Source: Acidobacteriota bacterium (GTDB lineage Bacteria > Acidobacteriota > Blastocatellia > Pyrinomonadales > Pyrinomonadaceae). Taken from it: 64,000 nt of DNA. The position numbers were made by a program, and so were the translations under genes. The notes beneath the pieces were generated by a model. It ran no database searches. It had not been told where the DNA came from and saw only the letters and a program-made list of their open reading frames with translations. Where the stretch lies: contig JAFAVK010000127.1 of assembly GCA_019242475.1 (NCBI GenBank), positions 62,001 to 126,000 of the forward strand, read 5' to 3'. This document shows positions 27,080-33,777 of the stretch, piece by piece (within the stretch, counting starts at the first letter, position 1; each line of letters opens with the position of its first letter).

Positions 27080-27928
27080 ATGTCTGACTTAGAAGTCGAG
27101 AACACCCTGCGCGAGATACGCGAGCGCGTGCTGGCGGACGCGCAGCGGCGCGCGCCGGCCGCGGCGGCGAACGGCGTGACGGCCGCGGCCGCGTCGAACG
27201 GCGCGGAGGCGTCGGTCACGAACGGGCACGCCGCCCCTTCGTCCGACGCGCTGGCGCGGATGGACGCGAACCTCGCCACGACGGCGCGCGCGTGGTCGCG
27301 CCTGCCGCCGCTTTTGAGCTACCGGCGCGGCGCGGCGGCGCGCTTCGAGCTGTGGCTCAAGCGGCTCGTCAAGCGGGCGGTTCACTGGTTCACCTGGGAG
27401 CAGGTCAACTTCAACTCGGCCGTCCACCACGCGCTCGGCGACGCGCGCGCCGCGCTGGCCGCGCAGGAGCAGGCGCTGGCGCGCGCGCGCGAAGAGTTCC
27501 TCGGCGAGCTGCGCGAGCTGCGCGCCGAAGGCGAGGCCGACCGCGCGCGGGCCGCGGAGTTGCAGGCGCGGCTCGCGCGCGCCGAGGCGCAGGTCGCAGA
27601 GGCGCAGGCGCGCTTCGAGTCGGGCGGCGCGCAGTTGCGACAGGCTTTCGCCGCCGGGCTCGAACGCATCGCCGAGTCGCAGCGCGCCGCGGCCGCCGCC
27701 CTGCGCGAAGAGCTGGGCGGGCGGGCGGAGGCTTTGCACGCCGAGACGAACGCGCGCGCCGCCGAACTCCGCGCAGAGGTGCGCGAGCGCGCGGACGCCC
27801 TGCTCGAAGAGCAGCGCGTCTGCTTCAAACAACTCTCGCTCGAAGCGGGCGAGCTGGCCGTCTCACACGACCGCGCCCGCCGACAGTTGGAGGCGCGGCT
27901 CGAAACGCTTGAAAACCGTAAACCGTGA
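27080..27928 (+). CDS. Coiled-coil protein of the glycan island, 282 aa
   Basis: No enzyme domain is seen. Residues 1-65 are Ala-rich and low complexity. Residues about 75-115 hold a conserved-looking motif, LPPLLSYRRGAAARFELWLK then RLVKRAVHWFTWEQVNFNSA, which I know as an N-terminal segment of O-antigen methyltransferases and glycosyltransferases. Residues about 120-280 are an almost unbroken heptad coiled coil of Ala, Glu, Arg and Leu. Long coiled coils in such loci can act as rulers or scaffolds that set glycan chain length, as WbdD does in E. coli O9, so this protein plus the next gene (a methyltransferase) could be a split chain-length terminator. This is inference. The stop codon lies in a word array. 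Confidence 0.8.
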   Translation: MSDLEVENTLREIRERVLADAQRRAPAAAANGVTAAAASNGAEASVTNGHAAPSSDALARMDANLATTARAWSRLPPLLSYRRGAAARFELWLKRLVKRAVHWFTWEQVNFNSAVHHALGDARAALAAQEQALARAREEFLGELRELRAEGEADRARAAELQARLARAEAQVAEAQARFESGGAQLRQAFAAGLERIAESQRAAAAALREELGGRAEALHAETNARAAELRAEVRERADALLEEQRVCFKQLSLEAGELAVSHDRARRQLEARLETLENRKP

Positions 27929-27993
27929 ACCGTAAACCGTGACAAGGAGGAACAGCGGTTAATCTTGTCACGGTTTACGGTTCACGGTTCACG
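27912..27993. repeat. Inverted word array, unit ACCGTRA (7 bp), before the methyltransferase gene
   Basis: The arms 27917-27946 and 27964-27993 are 30 nt each and pair with one mismatch, with a 17-nt loop. Each arm is four 7-bp words (ACCGTAA and ACCGTGA). The stop codon of the coiled-coil gene (TGA, 27926-27928) is in the left arm and the next ATG is 6 bp past the right arm. The word class is shared with 15666-15773. Confidence 0.9.
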
Positions 27994-27999
27994 TCTTTT

Positions 28000-29313
28000 A
28001 TGACTGACGATCTCTACCGACGCGCGGGGGTCGAAGACCTCTCGGAGTTCTACCGGACGAAGTTCGTGTCGGACGAGGTGCTCGACGCGCGCTACTTCCG
28101 CGCGCTCGACCGCTTCGACATGCGCTTCGCGCGGACGATGTGGGTCTACGACAACGTGCGCGCGGGCGCGCGCGTCCTCGACCTCGGCTGCGGCGCGGGG
28201 ATGCTCGCGCTCCTCAAGCGCAAGGGCGTCACGCTCGCGGGCGTTGACCTCTCCGCGGAGTGCGCGCTCGCCGCGCGCCGCAACGGCTACGACCTGACCT
28301 GCGCGGCCGAACTCACCCGCCTCCCCTTCGCCGAAGACTCCTTCGACTACGTCGTCTCGCTCGACGTGCTCGGCCACGTCGAGTTTAAAGATAAGGACGC
28401 CGTGCTCGCGGAGGTCGCGCGCGTGCTCCGGCCGGGCGGCGTCACGCTGCACGGCATCGAGTGCACCGACCGGCGCGCGCAGAAGAGTTACGAGGAGATG
28501 TCGGAGGAGGAGCTGCGCCGCTTCGTCGCGGTGGACGGGCACGTCGGGCTCGAAGAGGAGCAGGAGCACGCGGCGCGCTTCCAACGCTTCTTCCGGGAAG
28601 TCGCGTGGGAGCCGCGCTACGCGCTCTGCCTCTCGGCCGAGGAGTTCGTCAAGCAGCGCGAAGAGTACGGCCTGCCCTTCGAGCCCGACTTCGTCGAGTA
28701 CCTGCGCGGCCTCTCGCAATCGGAGCGCCGCGCCTTCGACATGGCGATGGGCTACGTCTTCAACAAAATCTCCGACCTCCACGTGCGGCTCCCGAAGAGC
28801 GGGCTCTACGTGCTCCTGAAGGCTTCCGACGCGCCGCTCGGCCCCTTCTACAACGAGCACCGCGAACGCTCCGGCCTCTTCGCCAACACTCCCGCCGAGG
28901 AATCGCCGCGCACGCTCTGCCTCGACCGCTCCGCGGAATTCGACGAAGGCTGGTACGAGCCGAACATGCTCCCGCCCGTCGCGCGCTGGATGAAGGCGCG
29001 CGGCCGCGTGCGCTTCGGCGCCTCTCATCTCAAGACGCTCCGCCTCGACCTCTCCTCGCACATGCCCGACCTGCGCGAGCGCCCGCTCGGCCTCGAAATA
29101 TCGCTGAACGGCCGCACGCTCTGTGCCCTCTCCCTCCTCCGCCACGGCTGGCTCGAACTGAACATCGCCGTCCCCGAAGAACTCTCCGCCGCCGGCGCCT
29201 ACGAACTCGAACTCCGCGCCGCGCGCACCTGGCAGCCCCGCCCGCACGACCCACACAACCGCGACGACCGCCAACTCTCCGTCGCCGTCTGCAACTTCGA
29301 AGCTCTCGGATGA
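28000..29313 (+). CDS. SAM-dependent methyltransferase of the glycan island, 437 aa
   Basis: Residues about 50-160 are a class I methyltransferase domain: motif I ARVLDLGCGAGMLALL, acidic end of strand 2 LAGVDLS, motif II region FAEDSFDYVVSLDVLGH, and EVARVLRPGGVTLHG. The remaining 270 residues are not recognised; the last part is predicted beta-rich (SGLYVLLKASDAPLGPFYNE, LRLDLSSHMPDLRERPLGLE) and may bind a carbohydrate or partner. It probably methylates a sugar on a surface glycan in the cytoplasm. It follows the coiled-coil gene directly and converges on the next gene with a 34-bp gap. Confidence 0.87.
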   Translation: MTDDLYRRAGVEDLSEFYRTKFVSDEVLDARYFRALDRFDMRFARTMWVYDNVRAGARVLDLGCGAGMLALLKRKGVTLAGVDLSAECALAARRNGYDLTCAAELTRLPFAEDSFDYVVSLDVLGHVEFKDKDAVLAEVARVLRPGGVTLHGIECTDRRAQKSYEEMSEEELRRFVAVDGHVGLEEEQEHAARFQRFFREVAWEPRYALCLSAEEFVKQREEYGLPFEPDFVEYLRGLSQSERRAFDMAMGYVFNKISDLHVRLPKSGLYVLLKASDAPLGPFYNEHRERSGLFANTPAEESPRTLCLDRSAEFDEGWYEPNMLPPVARWMKARGRVRFGASHLKTLRLDLSSHMPDLRERPLGLEISLNGRTLCALSLLRHGWLELNIAVPEELSAAGAYELELRAARTWQPRPHDPHNRDDRQLSVAVCNFEALG

Positions 29314-29347
29314 TTGGCGATCTGTCCCGTGTATGTGAAGGCCGGAA

Positions 29348-30097
29348 TTATCCCGGCGGTCGGGATGCGCCGAGACGCGCTTCGAGGTTTTCGCGCAAGC
29401 TTCGGAAGTGCTCTTCGGGGACGGAGGCGATGGAGCTTTGGAGGCGTGTGACGACGGGCTGGAGTTTGCGCGCCTCTTCGGGTTCGACGCTTTCGATGGC
29501 CTCGGCGACGCGCTCGGGCCGCGGCGGCTGACGGCGAAGGCTGCGCGAGAGGAGCGCGGCCGCCGCGCGCAGCACGCCCTTCGACTTGCGGAAGGTGCCG
29601 CCGATTGCCGACTCCAAAGGCTTGATGGGCGCCTCGCGGCAGACGGCGTCAATCGCCTCGCTGACGGCGCGCGCGCCGTGCGCGTCGAGCAAACTCGGGG
29701 CGCCCTCGCGGCGGCGCAGGGCGTGGCCGACGAGATAACCGAAGTGATAAGTGCGGCTCGTCAAATCGACCGCGCGCTTCCATTCGAGGAAGTAGAAAAT
29801 CTTTCGGAAGATCGCCTTCAAAGGGTAGACGAGCACCGTCCCGACGCACCCGCGCACGCACCCGCCCCCGCGCTCCGACGCGAGCGCGTCCAACTCTTCC
29901 TCGCCCAACGCGCGGCCCGCCGACGCCGCCAGACTCCGCACCAAACGCTTGCGAAAATAGTTCTTGACGAGGTCGTCCACGAGCGGCACCGGAATCAACG
30001 GCGTCAGCCCCGTCAGCAACGCGTGCGTCACGAGCACGTGCTGCTGCGCGCCGCCTTCGCCCTCTGCCCGAACCAATGCCTCCCGCCTCTCTCCCAT
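29348..30097 (-). CDS. Conserved hypothetical protein with hydrophobic segments, 249 aa
   Basis: I do not recognise a family. The start is fixed by GGAGGTG 4 bp before the ATG at 30097; an extension to 30184 is not needed. Residues about 20-45 contain HALLTGLTPLIPVPLVDDLV, a Pro-interrupted hydrophobic motif seen in small membrane-binding proteins; residues about 85-120 have CVGTVLVYPLKAIFRKIFYF. The C-terminal third is basic and helical. Three cysteines sit in GGGCVRGCVG. It is the only minus-strand gene in this part of the glycan island and is divergent from the next GT4 gene by 40 bp, so the two must share a short promoter region. Confidence 0.65.
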   Translation of the reverse strand: MGERREALVRAEGEGGAQQHVLVTHALLTGLTPLIPVPLVDDLVKNYFRKRLVRSLAASAGRALGEEELDALASERGGGCVRGCVGTVLVYPLKAIFRKIFYFLEWKRAVDLTSRTYHFGYLVGHALRRREGAPSLLDAHGARAVSEAIDAVCREAPIKPLESAIGGTFRKSKGVLRAAAALLSRSLRRQPPRPERVAEAIESVEPEEARKLQPVVTRLQSSIASVPEEHFRSLRENLEARLGASRPPG

Positions 30098-30137
30098 GCT
30101 CACCTCCGCATGATACAGTACCGCGACACAGACGCCG

Positions 30138-31193
30138 ATGCCCATCCGAAACATACTCATCTGCAACACACAGGTTCCGTTCACGACCGGCGGCGCGGAG
30201 TCGCACGTCGAGGGTCTGCGGCGCGCGTTCGTCGCCGCGGGCTACAACGCGGAGGTGGCGGCGCTCCCCTTCAAGTGGTACCCGCCCTCCGAGATCATGC
30301 GCGGCGCGCTCGCGTGGCGGATGCTCGACGTGACCGAGGCCAACGGCAAGCCCATCGACCTCGTCGTCGGGATGAAGTTCCCCGCCTACACGGTGGCGCA
30401 CCCGCGGAAGGTTCTGTGGGTGATTCACCAGTACCGCTCGGCCTACAACCTCTGGGGCACGCCCTTCGACGACCTCTCGACCTACCCCGACGGCGCGCGC
30501 GTGCGCGACCTCGTCCGCCACTGCGACGAGCGCTTCATCCCGGAGGCGCGCAAGGTCTTCGCCAACTCGCGCACGGTCGCCGAGCGGATGCTCCGCTACA
30601 ACCGCATCGAGAGCGAGCCGCTCTACCACCCGCCCCCGCGCGCCGGGAGTCTGCGCGCGGGCGCGCAGGGCGACTACGTCTTCTACCCGAGCCGGCTTGA
30701 GCCGCAGAAGCGGCAGGAGCTTTTGCTCGAGGCGCTCTCCTTCACGCGCACGCCCGTCCGCGCCGTGCTCGCCGGCTCGGCGCAGGAGATGTCGCACTAC
30801 GAGTCTCTGGTCAAACAGTTCGGCGTCGGCGGACGCGTCGAGCTGCGCGGGTTCGTGGCCGAGGAGGAGTTGTTGGGGCTGTACGCGAACGCGCTCGCGG
30901 TCTGCTACCTGCCGTTCGATGAGGATTACGGCTACGTGACTTTGGAAGGGATGCTCTCTTCGAAGCCGGTCGTCGTGCCGCGCGACGGCGGCGGCGCGAC
31001 CGAGTTCGTCGAGCACGGCTCCGAAGGCTTCGTCTCCGACCCCGACCCGCGCGCGCTCGCCGAATGCCTCGACCAACTCTACGCCGACCGCGAACGCTCC
31101 CGCCGCATGGGCGAGCGCGGACGCGAGAAACTGTTGTCGATGAACCTCTCGTGGGAGAACGTCGTCGAGAAGATCATCAACGCCGCGGGCTGA
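30138..31193 (+). CDS. Glycosyltransferase family 4
   Basis: 351 residues. The GT-B fold is complete: an N-terminal Gly-rich acceptor loop (TQVPFTTGGAESHVEGLRRA), then the donor domain beginning at YVFYPSRLEPQKRQELLLEA, RVELRGFVAEEELLGLYANA and the E-x7-E motif region DEDYGYVTLEGMLSSKPVVV. GT4 enzymes transfer a nucleotide-activated sugar with retention of configuration in the cytoplasm. The donor cannot be told. The protein resembles capsule or O-antigen glycosyltransferases, which fits the island. Its stop codon (31191-31193) is the edge of a word array and it converges with the GT-C gene beyond. Confidence 0.9.
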   Translation: MPIRNILICNTQVPFTTGGAESHVEGLRRAFVAAGYNAEVAALPFKWYPPSEIMRGALAWRMLDVTEANGKPIDLVVGMKFPAYTVAHPRKVLWVIHQYRSAYNLWGTPFDDLSTYPDGARVRDLVRHCDERFIPEARKVFANSRTVAERMLRYNRIESEPLYHPPPRAGSLRAGAQGDYVFYPSRLEPQKRQELLLEALSFTRTPVRAVLAGSAQEMSHYESLVKQFGVGGRVELRGFVAEEELLGLYANALAVCYLPFDEDYGYVTLEGMLSSKPVVVPRDGGGATEFVEHGSEGFVSDPDPRALAECLDQLYADRERSRRMGERGREKLLSMNLSWENVVEKIINAAG

Positions 31194-31251
31194 AAAGTCA
31201 GAAGTCAGTAGAAAACCCTTCTTCCTACTGACTACTGGTTTCTGACTTTTT
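31193..31251. repeat. Inverted word array, unit GTCAGAA (7 bp), between convergent genes
   Basis: The left arm (31194-31217: AAAAGTCAGAAGTCAGTAG) and the right arm (31224-31250: CTACTGACTACTGG, TTTCTGACTTTT) are inverted. The right arm is the C-terminal coding end (KSETSSQ) and stop codon (TAG) of the minus-strand GT-C gene. The hairpin with its terminal T run could stop transcription from both sides. Confidence 0.85.
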
Positions 31252-33702
31252 GTACTCCTCCGACTCCATGAAGGCGCGGCTCAGGCTGCGGTAGTCCCCG
31301 TTGCGCGAGAGCACGCCGAGCCAGAAGTCGAAGCCCTCCGGGTCGGGGTCGCGGCCGAGGTAGCCGAAGAAGTGCACGCGCACGTACGCCTCTTCGTACT
31401 CGCGCGCGTCGTAGTCCGCGGAGGCGGCGTCGAGCAGCGCCCCTTCGCGCGCGGCGTTCCCGCCCGCGAGGACGAAGGCGAGCACCCTCTGACTCCTGAC
31501 GAGTTGATGTTCCCACTCCGGCGCGCCGACGTAGAGGTCGTGGCCCATCACCTTCAAAGCACCCATGAACTCGTCCCTCATCGGCATGCGCCCGCGGTCT
31601 GCCTTGAGGATGCGGTAGACGAAGAAGCCGACGCGCGGGAACTCCTCGATTAAAGCATAAGGGTCGCGCCCGACGCGCGCCGCCAGCTCGCGCGGCGCGG
31701 GCGCCGCCTTCGAGGCGTCGGCGGCGGCCGGGTTGACTTGATAGATGATGACGTTGCCGGCGCGGTAGACGGCGCGGAGGTTGGCGTCGAAGAAGGAGGC
31801 GTCCGCACGCATGTCGCGCCGCTCGGCCTCGCCGAGGTAGACGTAATCGACGCCGTAGTATCTCAAAAGCTCAAGTGCGTCCGACGCGCCCGCGTAGATG
31901 CGTCGCACGTCCGCCTCGCGCGCGCGGAACTCGTAGCCGTGCGCCCAGAGCCAGTCGGTCGGCCCGCGCACGACCGGGCGCCCGGCCAGCGCGAGCGCGG
32001 GGTGGTTGAACGCGGGCGCCGTCAGGAAGAGCGCGCGCGGAGCCGTCGCCTCGCGCACGAAGCGCGCGGCCTCCACGTCCGACTCCGAGAAGAGGAGCGC
32101 CGAGGCCCCGGCCTCCGCACGCAGCGCGGCGACGCCGGTCACAATTGAGAGGAGCGTGAGCAAGACCGCGAGCGGCGCCAGTAACGCTCTCAAACGTCGC
32201 GCACGCGCGAGCGAGACGAGCCAGCGCGCGACGAGGGCGCTGTTGACGGCGTGCCAGTAGTACGTGAGCTTGCCGTTGTCGAAGACGTTCGGCGAGACGA
32301 CGACCGTCAGCGCGAAGACGAGCAGCAGCAACGCCGCGGCGTAGAAACTCTTCCAAGCGCGCGGCGCCGCCCACCACGCCGGGACGGCGAGCGCCAGCGG
32401 CACGCCGAAGTTGCGCAGCATGTAGACCGCGAACGAGGGCGCGTCCGAGCCCATCCAACCCGCTTGCAAACGCACCACCTGCCCGGCGCCCGCCTGCCGC
32501 GCCAACTCGAACAACTGCGGCGATGCCAGAACCAAAGCCGGCGCCCAGAACCAGAGCCACTCGCGCCGCGGCCTCAACAGGAAGAGCGCGACGCTCACGA
32601 ACCCGACCGCGATATAACTGTGCGTGTGAAAGAGCGGCAGCACGCCCGCCAGCACGCCCGCCGCGAAAAGCAGAGGGGGAGAGTGGGAGATGGGGTGACT
32701 GGGGGATGTTTGACAACGTGACTCCTTATCTCCCCGTCTCCCCGTCTCCCCGTCTCCCCGTCTCGTCGCTCTGCCATGCCAGCGCTGCCAGACAATCGCG
32801 AAGAGCGTGAAGATCATTAGTCCGACCGGCAGGCCGTAGAGCGCGGCGCGCTGCGGGAGGAGCGTGTCGGTGACGAGGTTCGTCCAGTGAATCCCGCGCG
32901 ACCAGTCGTTCGCGTAGTTGAAGGGGAGCGCGCCCCAGAACTCTGCGAAGGTGCGCCCGCTCCTCCGCCAGTCTTCGTAGAGATTGAGGAAGCCGAGGCC
33001 GCCGTTTAAGAGGAACAGGCAGGCCGCCAGCGCCGCCGCCCGCGCCGTGCGCGCGAGGCGCAGCGCGAAGCCGTAGAAGATTCCGACGAGCGAGAAGGCC
33101 AGCGGCAGCGCCGTCCAGAGGAACGCCGCGCGCATCGAGAGCCCCGCCGCCATCAACGCCCCCGCGTGGAAGTCCGGCAGGAACGGGTAGCGCAAAGGCT
33201 CGCCCGCCATCGCCGTGTAGGCCGGCGGGAAGTTCTCGCCGTACCCGAAGGACGAGGCCAGCGCCGCGTGGAAGCTTAGGTCGTACCACGCGCTCCCGCC
33301 CGAGTAGACGCCGCCCGGCCCCTCCGCGAACGTGTGCGTCGAGAACAGCCCCCACAAGACCGGCGCGAAGAGAAGCAGCACCGCCGCGAGCCAGAGGTGC
33401 CCGCGCTCGAAGCAGACGGCAGGCCCGAACAACTTCAAACGTCCGCGCCGCCACCCGGCGAGCCAACGCGCCGACAAGAGCGCGGCCCCGGCCCACACGA
33501 ACACGGTCGCCCACGCCACGACCGCCCACGTCAAACGCCCCTCCCAGCGCGCGAGCGCATAAGCCGCAAGCGCCCCCAGCATCCACCCGGCCGCCACGCC
33601 CCACAACCCCTGCTCCCAAACCTCCAACACGCCGCGCCCCACCCGCCGCGCCACCAGCGCGCCGAGCAAAGCCGACCCGATGAGAAAGAGTGTCGCCAGC
33701 AT
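31225..33702 (-). CDS. GT-C-like polytopic membrane protein with C-terminal DUF4214-like domain
   Basis: 825 residues. Residues 1 to about 570 carry a dozen or so membrane helices. The loop after helix 3 or 4 contains acidic and His residues (SAWYDLSFHAALASSF, then LRYPFLPDFHAGAL) as in GT-C transferases that use lipid-linked sugars, but no precise family is certain. Residues about 680-820 form a soluble tail ending in the DUF4214-type motif HFFGYLGRDPDPEGFDFWLG and SLSRAFMESEEYKKSE. A low-complexity segment at about 313-340 (RRGDGETGRRGDK) is read from a word array inserted in frame. The gene is 69 bp after a similar GT-C gene with the same tail. Confidence 0.85.
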   Translation of the reverse strand: MLATLFLIGSALLGALVARRVGRGVLEVWEQGLWGVAAGWMLGALAAYALARWEGRLTWAVVAWATVFVWAGAALLSARWLAGWRRGRLKLFGPAVCFERGHLWLAAVLLLFAPVLWGLFSTHTFAEGPGGVYSGGSAWYDLSFHAALASSFGYGENFPPAYTAMAGEPLRYPFLPDFHAGALMAAGLSMRAAFLWTALPLAFSLVGIFYGFALRLARTARAAALAACLFLLNGGLGFLNLYEDWRRSGRTFAEFWGALPFNYANDWSRGIHWTNLVTDTLLPQRAALYGLPVGLMIFTLFAIVWQRWHGRATRRGDGETGRRGDKESRCQTSPSHPISHSPPLLFAAGVLAGVLPLFHTHSYIAVGFVSVALFLLRPRREWLWFWAPALVLASPQLFELARQAGAGQVVRLQAGWMGSDAPSFAVYMLRNFGVPLALAVPAWWAAPRAWKSFYAAALLLLVFALTVVVSPNVFDNGKLTYYWHAVNSALVARWLVSLARARRLRALLAPLAVLLTLLSIVTGVAALRAEAGASALLFSESDVEAARFVREATAPRALFLTAPAFNHPALALAGRPVVRGPTDWLWAHGYEFRAREADVRRIYAGASDALELLRYYGVDYVYLGEAERRDMRADASFFDANLRAVYRAGNVIIYQVNPAAADASKAAPAPRELAARVGRDPYALIEEFPRVGFFVYRILKADRGRMPMRDEFMGALKVMGHDLYVGAPEWEHQLVRSQRVLAFVLAGGNAAREGALLDAASADYDAREYEEAYVRVHFFGYLGRDPDPEGFDFWLGVLSRNGDYRSLSRAFMESEEYKKSETSSQ
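32671..32765. repeat. Inverted word array, unit CCCCGTCT (8 bp), in frame inside the GT-C gene
   Basis: The right arm (32730-32765) has four to five perfect direct copies of the 8-bp word CCCCGTCT. The left arm (32672-32705) is a degenerate G-rich inverted copy. The array is fully inside the reading frame of the 825-residue membrane protein and keeps it open, adding about 30 residues in a loop between helices. The same word family occurs at 26949-27042 and 53214-53277, there at gene ends. Confidence 0.88.
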
Positions 33703-33708
33703 GGTAAG

Positions 33709-33777
33709 AAGTGATGAGTGATGAGTGATGAATGAAAGACGGCTTGCCTTTCATTCATCACTCATCACTCATCACTG
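33709..33777. repeat. Perfect inverted word array, unit AGTGATG (7 bp), between two GT-C genes
   Basis: Two 29-nt arms (33710-33738 and 33748-33776) are perfectly complementary with a 9-nt loop. Each holds three AGTGATG words and one AATGAAAG variant. The upstream gene's stop (TGA, 33772-33774) is inside the right arm. A related copy is at 36407-36470 on the other side of that gene. Confidence 0.93.
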
